Shown one piece after another: positions 28,501 to 50,662 of a stretch of DNA of 64,000 nucleotides. Location: the NCBI RefSeq assembly GCF_001577835.2, contig NC_029520.1:51159457-51223456 (forward strand), in the 5' to 3' direction. The stretch comes from Coturnix japonica. Taxonomy: Eukaryota > Chordata > Aves > Galliformes > Phasianidae. Position numbers and translations under genes: made by a program. Positions within the stretch are counted from its first letter, which is position 1, and every line of letters starts with the position of its first letter. The notes under the pieces were generated by a model. The model saw only the letters and a list, made by a program, of their open reading frames with translations, had not been told where the DNA came from and made no database searches.

Positions 28501-31500
28501 CCAGCAAGATAAATAGGAATGGAAACTGAGGAAATAATGGGTGTTCCTATGGATTTGTAATTGTAGATCCAGTGTGGTTTTTCTGGTGACTAATAAAAGC
28601 TGAGGATGTATAGTATAACCTTCATGCAGTTAACAAAGTGCTTTTCTTTTTATCCAAATGCTTTCAAGCTTAAGGGGAGTTCTTTGCTTTGGTGTGGGAT
28701 AGCGGATACCTCTGATCTATTCATCATCTTTAATTTTCAACTAACAGAGGCTGAAACATGAAAAATCAGTGTTAGCCACGTTTTTTGCATATGAGGCTAA
28801 TGATCTTTTATCTACTTATCTACAGTGTGTGTGTTGGATACACACATTTTTACACTCTTTTTTTTCTTTCCTATTAAATAGCTGTAATTGTATCAAGCAG
28901 CCAAGGACGAGTGAATCCCTTCAAGGTAAGAATCTTGAAGCTGGTTTGATTGTGATGTTCTGAAAATCACAGCAGATGATTCTATCTGAATTTATGGTAC
29001 AACAACAACAGAAATCTTGGAAGGACAGAGGATAAAGAAAGTGTCTGTTTATTTGTTTTGCTAGGTGTCATCCAACAAAAAGGACCCACTGGTCCCCTCA
29101 GCGAATGTTCTAGACACTATGAGCAGATACTCAAAGAAAAATTCTAGCAGTCGAGCTGTAAACAAGCAGAGCTCCCCAGTTATAAAGCCTCTCATTCCCA
29201 AGCCAAAGTCCAAGCAGGTAACACTTCTGGTCTTTTCACATTGTTTCAATGAGCAAAAAACAAGTCAGTTGAGTTTCACCAGCTTTTATCAAATATGAAA
29301 CCTGTTGATGTAGTAAATCATTGTAGATGGCAGTGTTCTTTTAAGATAATGCAGAAATTTATGTAAACACAGGGCAGGAATAAAAACATGTTGTTTCATT
29401 TGTAGAAATTACAGTGAATCTCCTGCTTTTATTCTAAATAATGTTAAGTTAATGTCTGCTGTGCTGAAGTCGAGTGGCTGATGCTACATTTTTGGATTAG
29501 TTCTTCCATTCATGGAAGTAGAATCATAGAATTACCCAGGTTGGAAAAGACCTCGAAGATCATGATTACTCGAAGAAACGATGACTGTGTCTTTAGGAAA
29601 AGCTTTGTGTTTTGTTAGGCTCTATGATGTGTGCTGTTTGAGGGTGGCATTGCTGCATTTTTTCATTCACTTCATTTTCTTTTTAATACACCAACTTCTC
29701 CAGGCTTCAGCAGCGTCCTTCTTCCAGGTACGTACACCAGGCTCCAGTGAAAAAAGACTGGGAGAAAGAGAAGAAAAAGCAGGGAATGAGTCCCCTGAGG
29801 TCCAAGTCACTGCACAGGACAACACTGAAAACAAAAGGTGAGCAAATTGAGGCTGCTTAATTCCATAGTCTGCTATTGATAGAACAGCAAGTCCAAAAAG
29901 ACACTGGGTTAGCCAAGATGGTTTAATATCAAGGTTGAAGTTGTCATGTTTGTAAGTTTTCTTCAGAAGAACAGTGAACTAGTGCTGTTATTGTGACAAT
30001 TTGATAACATGCTTATTACACACGTAGTGATAGAGCAGAGAAAGTTTCTGTTGCAGGACAAGGGGAAATGGTTTTAAGTTGAAAGGGGTAGATTTAGATT
30101 GGATGTCAGGGGGAAGTTCTTTACTAGGAGAGTGATGGGGTCCTGGAACAGGCTGCCCAGGCAGGTTGTGGATGCCCTGTCCCTGGAGGTGTTCAAGGCC
30201 AGGTTGAATGGGGCCCTGGGCAACCTGATCAACAATTTTTGCCTTAATAATGTTGAGACTGATAATGAACATTGAATGATAAGCTGTACTGCTGTACTAT
30301 TTCCAAATATAGGGAAAGCTTAAAGTTCCAACACGTCTAGGCAAACTTAACATCTAGCTTTCAGATCTTTATACGTGGAAGTGTAAATGGTTAATTGTAA
30401 TATAGGTACTGCTGGTTTGTTTTGTGTTGTGTATATTTGTTTGACAATTTTATTTATATACTTTTTAAGGAAAAAAAGAAAGCAAGAAACTGACATCACT
30501 TAAGCAATGTATCTTTTTCTAGCTATCACTCTTAATGCGTGTTATTCCTCTGGAGCAGATGTATTTTCCACAATCCCAGTCCTCACGAAACTTGCATTAT
30601 TATAATGACTTTTCATTTAGACTTAATTTAACTGAGGAAGTCCAATGAAATTATTGTTCATTTGGACTAGTATTCTTTTCATTAGCCTTAACAGATAAGG
30701 TTCTAAAGCACGTGACAAAGAGAACTGTGAAAAAGGATTAGCTGAAACCTGCTAATATGTGCTCTATTTTTAGGCTGGGGAGACCTTGTCTGAGACGAAG
30801 AGAACCATAATGCTTTATCATTCTGAACCTGAAATGTTCATCTCCACATATATCACAGAATTAATAAAAATGCTTGGATTAGTCTTGCCTTGTCAGCATG
30901 TTCTGTTAGCATACTGCAGGAGGAGAAAGTGAACTTCTGACTATATATGCTTTTTCTTTTGAGCACAGAAAACCCTCTCCAGTGCTGTTTAGAAATGTTA
31001 TTTTGCGGTGTGTGCTTTTCTTGTAACCTTCATTAACTGACATTTTTTCTGCGCTTGTTTTAGACCAAAGACAGGTTTCCAGATGTGGCTAGAAGAGAAC
31101 AGAGCAAACATTTTAACAGATAATCCTGGTCTGAATGAAGCAGAAGTAATAAAAGAAGGCATGAGTCGGTTTAGAGTTCTGTCATCAGAAGAAAGAATGG
31201 TAAGAAATGTTCTCTCCCACCAAATTCTTCAATTATTTCCAGTCAGCACCTTTTTTTCCTTTAAATTCCACTGTTGTCCATCCTCAGGAATCTAAGTTTT
31301 GAATTGGACCATGATCTAAAACATAGATATATTTACTGCCCAGGGAGGTGAGGAGTTGCCATCCCTGGCAGTGTTCAAGAGGCATCTGGATGAGGAGCTA
31401 CAAGAGATGGTTTAGTGGTTTGTTGTAGCTGTGGTACTGGGAGAATGGTTGGACTGGATGATCTTGTAGGTCCTTTCCAACCTTGTGATTCTATGATTCT

Positions 31501-32130
31501 GTGATGATTCTATGATATCTAAATAATAAATAAAAGCAGAAAGCTGCTTTCCCAGAATGGGACATCTGGGAGAAGTATAATGAATGAAGAAATAACAAAT
31601 GAGAAGGGAGGGAGTTAAAAGTGATATGGTGAGACTTAACTCATTGGGGCTTGGTTCTAAAGCCTTTTGGCTTTCTCATTTTTCCAGAAAGACCATTAAA
31701 GCCTTTAGTTTCATATACAGGCTCAAAGGAATGATAGTTTTGATGGTGAATTCTGTTAGGAAAAAAATAAGTGAAGACATTTTGCTCAACTTGATTAGCA
31801 ACCTCTCTTAGTTCTTAACAGGAATTACTCCAGTGCTTCCTTCCAATCAGAGAAAGAGGGCATGTAAAATAATGCAGTGTATTTTGCAGCCTATGTCGTT
31901 TTCTATTTAACATTGTACTTTCTTCACAGGTGTGGACTGAGAAAGCAAAAGGTGGAGCAGTGAATGATATCACAGAAGATAAAAAACGAAAGCGTCCCAC
32001 AGCTGCTGAAGATGATGCAAAAAAGAACGAGGAGCAAAAATCAGAGGACTCAAATGCATCCAAAAAGAAGAAGCCTTTAGATCAATCTACCAATGTCAGG
32101 TTGTCATCTTTTGCGTTCAAGCAGAGCTAA
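4559..32130 (+). CDS. WDHD1: WDHD1 (AND-1/Ctf4): replisome scaffold, complete gene, 25 coding exons
   Basis: WDHD1 is a nuclear homotrimeric hub that links the CMG helicase to DNA polymerase alpha-primase and other fork factors. Coding exons: 4559-4635, 6159-6270, 8863-9014, 10145-10256, 10586-10636, 12787-12882, 14589-14681, 15183-15289, 17655-17790, 18289-18484, 18689-18882, 19478-19662, 20491-20732, 21204-21341, 21619-21775, 23075-23189, 24065-24196, 24547-24764, 26262-26392, 27999-28052, 28882-28925, 29065-29217, 29704-29837, 31064-31199, 31930-32130. Every junction is GT-AG and phases agree throughout. The sum is 3366 nt, or 1121 residues plus TAA, close to human (1129). Residues 8-25, MRYGHTEGHTDVCFDDSG, and the C-terminus FAFKQS identify the family at once. 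The start ATG has A at -3; its exon acceptor is an unusual AAG. No frame break was seen. Paralogues or pseudogene status are ruled out by introns and an intact frame. Confidence 0.97.
4705..5087 (+). repeat. CR1 LINE 3' fragment (plus)
   Basis: It carries the CR1 3' region in forward orientation: GCCTGGAGAAGGGAAGGCTC, GACAAGGGGAAATGGTTT, GGTTGCCCAGGGAGGTGGT, GGATCCCTTCCAACTCAAACG and the ATTCTATGATTATA end. It lies just downstream of the first WDHD1 coding exon. Confidence 0.95.
5236..5527 (-). repeat. CR1 LINE 3' fragment (minus)
   Basis: This is a CR1 3' end in reverse orientation (AGAATCATTAAGGTTGGAAA at its left edge, then CATCCAGTCCAGCC and TGGGCAGCCTGTGCCAATAC). It sits about 150 bp from the forward copy on its left, so the two form an inverted pair in WDHD1 intron 2. 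Confidence 0.95.
5535..5815. repeat. AT-rich simple repeats (ATACATGTAT-like, then GTTAATATATGG-like)
   Basis: Two imperfect tandem blocks. At about 5540-5600, TACATGTAT is repeated as near-palindromes; at about 5725-5811, GTTAATATATGG occurs several times. Nothing coding is present. Confidence 0.75.
6271..8862. other. WDHD1 intron 3, no recognisable element
   Basis: AT-rich intron of 2.6 kb between coding exons 2 and 3. No interspersed repeat or RNA gene was recognised. A strong pyrimidine tract with CACAG at about 6705-6725 resembles a 3' splice site but has no exon behind it. Confidence 0.6.
9015..10144. other. WDHD1 intron 4, nothing recognised
   Basis: A 1.1 kb intron with a bounded GC rise at about 9480-9740. 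No repeat family or conserved coding frame was seen. Confidence 0.55.
11093..11180 (-). repeat. CR1 LINE 3' terminal fragment (minus)
   Basis: A short reverse-orientation CR1 end: AGAATCACAGAATCATGGAG, TTTGGGTTGGAAAGGGCCTT and CCCCTGCCATGGGCAGGGA. It lies in WDHD1 intron 6. Confidence 0.92.
11380..11668 (+). repeat. CR1 LINE 3' fragment (plus)
   Basis: The forward CR1 3' region is visible as ATGAGGGGAAATGGCCTCAA, CTCCACAGGGAGGTGGTTGA, TCAATGATCTTCAAGGTCTT and the GATTCTGTGATTCCGTG end. Together with the reverse fragment at 11093 it makes an outward-facing pair in WDHD1 intron 6. Confidence 0.94.
13271..13355 (+). repeat. CR1 LINE 3' terminal fragment (plus)
   Basis: A short remnant, GGTTGGAACTGGGTGATCTTTATGG-type sequence (positions 13299-13323), ending in TTCTATGATTCT, in WDHD1 intron 7. 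Confidence 0.9.
15460..16350 (-). repeat. CR1 LINE, about 0.9 kb with reverse-transcriptase remnant (minus)
   Basis: The longest CR1 copy in the window. The 3' end is on the left (ACAATCACAGGGTATCACTTG). To the right, the reverse strand still encodes fragments of the CR1 reverse transcriptase (VLRELADISLRPLS, SGEVPEAGRYPSLKEAQKR). The copy is 5'-truncated near 16350 and its frame is degraded. It lies in WDHD1 intron 9 beside the tRNA gene. Confidence 0.92.
16472..16543 (-). tRNA. tRNA-Gly (anticodon TCC)
   Basis: On the minus strand the 72-nt segment folds as a complete tRNA: acceptor stem GCGTTGG/CCAACGC with discriminator A (16472), D-arm, anticodon stem CTGCC/GGCAG reading as loop CTTCCAA with anticodon TCC (16508-16510), and T-arm with an intact B box GGTTCGATTCC (16483-16493). 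No intron and no CCA are encoded. A Pol III terminator TTTTT follows on the minus strand (16465-16461). It matches the common vertebrate tRNA-Gly(TCC) sequence base for base as far as I can recall. It lies antisense in WDHD1 intron 9. A tRNA-derived SINE is unlikely because no body or tail is attached and the fold is perfect. Confidence 0.96.
17929..18182 (-). repeat. CR1 LINE 3' fragment (minus)
   Basis: A reverse CR1 (ATAGAATCACACAATGGTTT, CTCCAGGAATGGGGCACCCA, AAACCATTACCCCTTCTCAT), 107 bp upstream of WDHD1 coding exon 10 in intron 10. Confidence 0.93.
18289..18882 (+). other. WDHD1: WDHD1 acidic linker (coding exons 10-11, about residues 313-442)
   Basis: Runs of aspartate dominate: DLFDGDDDDYLNGD, a second run before LMPTSGHPRK, a third (IIDDDDNSL), and EKEEDDDDDQIGG. 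The exon junction splits a GAT codon. The linker ends with the well conserved PFYDGPRPTPRQKPFQPGST, which leads into the second propeller. The Asp codons are mostly GAT repeats (GATGATGAT), so the tract may vary in length between related species. No folded domain is expected here. Confidence 0.88.
19478..23189 (+). other. WDHD1: WDHD1 SepB-type second beta-propeller (coding exons 12-16, about residues 443-721)
   Basis: This is the Ctf4/Mcl1-type central propeller, which in the family forms the trimer core. Recognisable stretches are VWNSVGIIRCYNDDQDNAID, EFHDTSIHHATHLPNSLNH, EAICLGQGWAACATSALLV, GTGFDGDQCLGVQLVELGKK, GTPCYVDSEGIVRMLNRG and CIPCKGARFPPTLPRPAVA. Codons split at the junctions rebuild the conserved residues exactly. 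The donor after the fourteenth... coding exon at 21775 (CTCAG|GTCAGA) is the weakest in the gene. The following intron (21776-23074) holds no recognised repeat. Confidence 0.9.
24040..24064 (+). repeat. (TC)n microsatellite used as a polypyrimidine tract
   Basis: TCTCTCTCTCTCTTTCTCAG runs straight into the acceptor of the coding exon at 24065. A length change in this simple repeat would directly change splice-site strength. Confidence 0.85.
24065..24764 (+). other. WDHD1: WDHD1 helical bundle (coding exons 17-18, about residues 722-837)
   Basis: The two exons encode a mostly helical segment (EQYWRSVLFHNYADYLSKNG and LSCKLEREFRCVELADLMTQ are visible). In Ctf4 the helical bundle that packs on the second propeller is the docking surface for short client peptides from helicase and polymerase subunits. 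The segment ends in an acidic stretch (ALEDEEEEEDIQ). The acceptor of the first exon uses a TC microsatellite as its polypyrimidine tract. Confidence 0.85.
24765..26261. other. WDHD1 intron 19, no recognised element
   Basis: A 1.5 kb intron with a TTG simple run near 25168-25180. No repeat family, RNA gene or extra exon was recognised. Confidence 0.55.
26428..26670 (-). repeat. CR1 LINE 3' fragment (minus)
   Basis: A reverse CR1 (ATAGAATCATTGGAGTTGG, GGCATCAACCACCTGTCTGG, AACTGGAAACTGTTTCCCTT). It starts only 36 bp after the donor at 26392 in WDHD1. Confidence 0.93.
26671..27998. other. WDHD1 intron 20, remaining part, nothing recognised
   Basis: AT-rich intronic sequence with no recognised repeat or conserved coding frame. 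Confidence 0.55.
29522..29566 (-). repeat. CR1 3' terminal remnant (minus)
   Basis: Only the terminal 45 bp are left: AATCATAGAATTACCCAGGT then TTGGAAAAGACCTCGAAGAT. Confidence 0.85.
30050..30234 (+). repeat. CR1 LINE fragment lacking the 3' terminus (plus)
   Basis: Forward CR1 sequence (GGACAAGGGGAAATGGTTTT, GGAACAGGCTGCCCAGGCAG, GGAGGTGTTCAAGGCCAGGT) stops before the usual TTCCAACC/ATTCTATGA end, so this copy has been cut at its 3' side. Confidence 0.92.
31064..32130 (+). other. WDHD1: WDHD1 HMG box and nuclear localisation tail (last two coding exons, about residues 1010-1121)
   Basis: An HMG box begins at about residue 1010: RPKTGFQMWLEENRANIL, then EAEVIKEGMSRFRVLSSEER and, after the intron, VWTEKAKGG. 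The GFQMWLEENR and W-EKAKG positions match the hydrophobic core of the fold. Downstream are two basic clusters, KKRKR at about 1073-1077 and KKKKP, likely nuclear localisation signals, and the terminal SSFAFKQS. The box is the DNA-binding element that names the gene. Confidence 0.92.
31338..31517 (+). repeat. CR1 LINE 3' fragment (plus)
   Basis: TGCCCAGGGAGGTGAGGAGT leads to GGTCCTTTCCAACCTTGTGA and three ATTCTATGA/ATTCTGTGA end repeats, 139 bp after the HMG-box exon of WDHD1. Confidence 0.94.
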
Positions 32131-32815
32131 ATAACGTGGTGCCTTCTCAGCATCTGCTTTTTCAGTGCTTTCAGAAGTTTGCCACTGTACTCAAAGAGTG
32201 CTCGCAAAAAGAGAGTGCCTCACTCCAAATGGTTTTAGAAAGTATTTTATGATCAGCTCTTTAGAGAAATGTTGAATCCATTCGTCGTGTAAAGTGTAAA
32301 GACTGACAGGAAAACTAATGCAAATGGACCTGTTATCTAGAACTGTAGTTCCACAGTTTGGTGTAGCCATGAGTCTGCACACTCGTAATATTTGGTGCTA
32401 AATGTAGGTGAGTCATTTTGGGGAGCATATACTAGGTACTGTCCTATGGTTTTAGAGTCATGGCTTCTGTACCATTCCTTCTGCCTGCTGCAAACACTTG
32501 TAAGAGACGGACAGTCCAAGGGATGAGGAGGGGAAGATGGCGACTTAATATCTTCCTGATGGTCAGCTGCAGTTTCAGCATGTGAGGCAGTCACTGAGAA
32601 GCCTGACCCAGATTGGGACAGAAAACCGGAGCAGGTAGGACTGAAGCTGAATTAGGAATATCAGGTGTGCAAAAACGAGACATGGCAGACTATGCAGATG
32701 TGCCTTCCCAGTCTGTGCTTCAGTGCTCAGAACTTGAAATTGTGTGCATCGTTTTGTGTGTTTGTTTTTAAAATGAAGTGGGATCATAATTAAACAGACT
32801 TTAAGGCAGTCGTAT
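32131..32815 (+). other. WDHD1: WDHD1 3'UTR
   Basis: Sequence downstream of the TAA at 32128-32130. The first plausible poly(A) signal is ATTAAA at 32789-32794, which would give a 3'UTR of about 0.7 kb. A weaker later possibility is the AAATTAAACC near 32905. The distal end is therefore uncertain. Confidence 0.6.
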
Positions 32816-33879
32816 TTACCCTTCTCTGGGGAAGAGGCAGTGTGTCTATTGTATAAAATTGAAACAAGTTCAAGTTTCAGAACAACTTTTTTTTTTTTTA
32901 AGATAAATTAAACCAATTTAACATAACAGCCCCCTGCTTTTTTTTTCCTCTGGCTTTACAAATCTGTTTTCACTCTTCATTTCTCTACACTTTATTACTG
33001 GAAAGGCAAATGACTCTCCATTGGGAAGATGTTTTTAGCATTGACATCTGTAGGTTGAAGATCCAGAGAGATTTTTGTACGTTGCAGAGTTGTTCTGCAA
33101 AAAAAACACAACACAACCACTCCTATTTACCCTGTACTTAGAAAATGGCAGGTCACGATGTCAGCTGGGATGGACAGCACAAATAGAGGAAAATCTGAAG
33201 ACCCGTTAATTTAAACACCTTTTTTAGATCCACTGTTCTTAAGATTCTCATGTTATTGTTCAATGCTGACAGTAGGCTGCAAGTAATAATTAATGTAAGT
33301 GTACACAGAAGGACTGTATTGACACAGAGCAGAAGAGTAGAGGAACATTCCAACAGTTGTCTGCATGCTTTGGGAAGAAATGATGGTATCGGTGACTGCA
33401 CGGGATGAATATTTTAGGCAGTGAGGCATATTTCAGCATTTGGGTTTACTGAAGAAAAACAGGATTGCAGTGGTAAGAAAAACATCCTGATAGAAAATCA
33501 TTGTGGGCTTGGTGAACTGTGTAATGTTGTTTTTCTGCTGGATTGGGCCGTTGTGATGACAGCTTAGAGTCCTCACCATGGTCCTGGGAGATGGGGTGAG
33601 TGGGAATGGATGACATCTCAGTATTCAAGCTGAGCTACCTGCCCAGTGTCCTTTTATACAGGCCGAAATACAAGAAGAAATTAAGTCCCTGTCTGGAGTG
33701 ATTGAGCTGAATGGCTCCTCAGGGCTCCCACCCCACCCTGGGACACTGGGTCAAGTACTTGTTCAAGGCATTTATACCTCATTTAAGTCCTCTGCAGGCT
33801 TAAAAGGTGAACTGAAAAATCAGGTAGATAAAGAGTCTGGAACTGGCTTAGAAATGTGCTCTGAGTTTCCCACATGACT

Positions 33880-33896
33880 GGGGGGGGGGGGGGGGG
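33880..33896 (+). repeat. Homopolymer run of 17 G
   Basis: Seventeen consecutive G residues in intergenic DNA; potential G-quadruplex and a likely site of sequencing length error. Confidence 0.95.
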
Positions 33897-34557
33897 AAAG
33901 CTGTTTTAATAACTTAGATGGAAATCCCTCTTTGAAAAGCAGGATGTTCAGATTGATGACTTTGGGCACGCATCATGAAGTGAAATATTTTGTCCTTACT
34001 CCTCCTGAGCAGGATGCTGACTGGTAACTTCTGATGCAGTGGCATTGTTTAGGGGGAATAGGAGTGCTGCTAGTGAAAGAGAAACAGAACCGAGCTGGTC
34101 TGTGGATCCAGCTGTTGGGCCTGTGCCTGTTTGCTATCTCACATCTCCACATTGCACAAATCCAGCACAGTTCCTGCTCTGCAATGGAAGCAGGTAGATA
34201 CAGCTGGTCCCACAAAGCATCCAAAGTCCTTTTGGCTCCTGTAGGAGGGAGGAAGCATCCAAAGTAAACTTGCAGAAGAGTTTTCTGGCTGGTTTCAGAG
34301 AAGTGGATCTTTGCAATCGCGTGGCTCTTCTGAACAAACACACCAAAGGTCTGTTCTGAGGGAGACTGCTGGATTTACTGGATGAATTCATGGAAATAAC
34401 TGTGAGGACGTCAGATTCCATTTGCAAGTCCCCAGTTCCTGTTTGCTTTTCTCCTGGCTTCATTTTTGCTTTATATTGTTTGTGGGTTTCATCAGATCCA
34501 ATGTCCACAGCCTGGCTGCCCCAGTCTGGATCTCACTGCTGTGCACAGGGCTGGAAA

Positions 34558-34579
34558 GCAGCAGCAGCAGCAGCAGAAG
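34558..34579 (+). repeat. (GCA)n trinucleotide run
   Basis: Six or so CAG/GCA units followed by AGAAGAAG, in intergenic sequence with no coding frame of interest. Confidence 0.9.
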
Positions 34580-36184
34580 AAGAAAGCAGCTACATCACAG
34601 CTGGGATCTCGGAGGTAGGGGGCTGGAGGTGCTGTGTGCCCTTCTTACAGTCCTCCACTTTGCAGAATAGTGGAGAGGTGTAAATAGGAACAGCACTTTA
34701 ACCCCGATGTTCAATTCCTAAGCACCAAAATTAGCACCAGCAGCAGCACCTGCCCTGCTTCCAGGCCCCAGCTCTTCCATCAGAGCTGCACTCCGCTCCG
34801 TTGCCCAGCTGCAGGCAGAGCTGCAAATAACCTCCCAGTGCCAGGAGCCTTCCACCTGGCTGGGCAGTGCCAAGCAGAGCCGGGTGTTCACAGAACAATG
34901 AACCCAAACCCACCAGAAAACATGGAACGGATCTCTAAGGAAAACTTAACACCTGACTGTTTAGCTTTCAAAACTGGACTTAATTCCCAGCTGGGGGGCT
35001 CTGTGCAGACCCCAGGCCTGCAGTGCAGCAATGGGAAGTGCTGCTGCTGGGATGTCACAGCTCCTTTCCACATCCCAAGAGCACAAAGCGTCTCCTCTCC
35101 TTCACTCTGCTTCCGACTCTGCTGCATTCTTCCCTTTCATCACGTTATTTGACCTTAAAGACAACCCCCATGCCAAAACCTGCTGTCTTGTTCTGCACGT
35201 GGGGTGTTCTGTTGTACATTGAGTCAACTCGTGCAACACGTCCAGCCTTGCAGGAAAGATACAACTAAAAACCAGCATAAAAAGACTGAAAGCAGCGGCT
35301 GCAGCCTGCTGGCCTTTCAAAGCAGCGAGCACCCACCTCTCTGCAGCTGGAGAGCATGGCAAGGCCTTTATCTCTGGAAGAGATCTATAAATGGACAAGT
35401 TGGCACGCTGGGGCATTGCAGACCTGTTTGATTTCAGAGGGCAGTGCCAGGCTCACAGGAAGCCAGGCATTTATTCCGAGTACAGAACACTTGTGCAGTA
35501 AAGCAATAAGTGCGTTCACCTCCCAGAGAATATTTTCTTTGGCTTTCCAAGCTCTGTAATACAGAAACTGATTTGTTTGCTTATAGACAGGCACGATGCT
35601 GATCTTTACCTGGGCTGTGAAGAGCTACTTGATGCAGGACTGGAGTGGACACATAGAGCCAGGAAATGCAGGTGAGCAATTTCAAGTGCTGTGTTCCCAG
35701 AGAGCAGCCCTCGGTGCCAATGGCTTTATTGATCCTGGGGTAATAAGGCTGGGAAGCAGAAGCCATCCGTGGTTTAGAATGGGGATGGAGAGCTGAGCAG
35801 GGCAGTGCTAGGGCCACTCAGTGCTAATGGTGCTATTGATCCGCATCGCTGTCACAAATCGCCATGGATGGGTTGAGGAGGAGGGATGTGTCAGCTCATA
35901 AATGCCCCTACGTGAGTCAATGGGGGAAACATAACAGCGTGTGATTTATTTCTGCCACGTCCCAGCTGTCAGTGCAGATATTGCATTTAGAACTGCTTTG
36001 CTTGACATGGAGAAAGGCCGCCCAGCTCCTTCCACAGCCAGTGCGTCCCTTAAGGAGTTCCTAGTGAGCTCCATTGCCCAATGGGGTTAATTAATAGAGA
36101 CTTGTTGATAGGATCTCAGCCCAATGAGTGCCAAGGGGACATGGGTACCTTTAGAAACCCCTTTGGTCCCAGCGACCCATTCAT

Positions 36185-36254
36185 TCCCATTGAATCCCAT
36201 CAGGTCCCATTGAATCCCATCAGGTCCCATTGAATCCCATTCATTCCCATTGAG
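36185..36254. repeat. Tandem array of a 20-bp unit upstream of the GCH1 promoter
   Basis: The unit TCCCATTGAATCCCATCAGG occurs at 36185-36204 and 36205-36224 and partly at 36225-36240, with diverged TCATTCCCATTGA copies on both sides. It ends about 50 bp before the CRE-like motif. Confidence 0.9.
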
Positions 36255-36299
36255 TTGCAGGTGTGAGCACACAAACACCGACACTCCGTATTCCGGGCT

Positions 36300-36395
36300 C
36301 AGCCGGGACGTCAGAGCGGAACAAGCCAATGGGAGCGGCGCGGGCGGTATAAAGCGGGTCGCTGAGCTCAGACGGGAGGGACTTGTGTAGGGTGA
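36300..36395 (+). promoter_or_regulatory. GCH1: GCH1 core promoter: CRE-like, CCAAT and TATA elements
   Basis: In order: CRE-like GACGTCA at 36307-36313, CCAAT at 36326-36330, and TATAAA at 36348-36353. Transcription should begin about 30 bp later, near 36380, leaving a 5'UTR of about 80 nt with no upstream ATG. The spacing CRE-CCAAT-TATA is the arrangement described for mammalian GCH1, where cAMP signalling acts through ATF/CREB-type and NF-Y factors on the first two boxes. The region is embedded in a CpG-rich island that extends through exon 1 to about 36800. Confidence 0.85.
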
Positions 36396-36459
36396 GCGGA
36401 GCGGTGTCGGTACCGGGCTTTGAATAGCGGGCTCGGCCGGGCCGGCTGTGCCGGCGCCT

Positions 36460-50662
<14,203 letters not shown>

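Larger units (their letters stand above)
26262..29837 (+). other. WDHD1: WDHD1 flexible C-terminal linker (coding exons 19-23, about residues 838-1009)
   Basis: Low-complexity, charged sequence with poor similarity to mammals in the acidic part (EEAEEADGYEEAEETPE), then a better conserved run: SSQGRVNPFK, PVIKPLIPKPKSK, and QASAASFF, which resembles a PCNA-interacting peptide and straddles the exon junction at 29217/29704. The last exon of this group holds a strong unused-looking donor at 29728. Small exons of 54 and 44 nt (27999-28052, 28882-28925) are typical of this part of the gene. Confidence 0.82.
32816..36170. other. WDHD1-GCH1 intergenic region
   Basis: About 3.3 kb without a recognisable gene or CR1 copy, unusual for its length in this window. 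Short frames here have no family resemblance. Simple repeats (a G run and a GCA run) are listed separately. Sequences governing GCH1 expression could lie here, but no specific element was identified. Confidence 0.6.
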
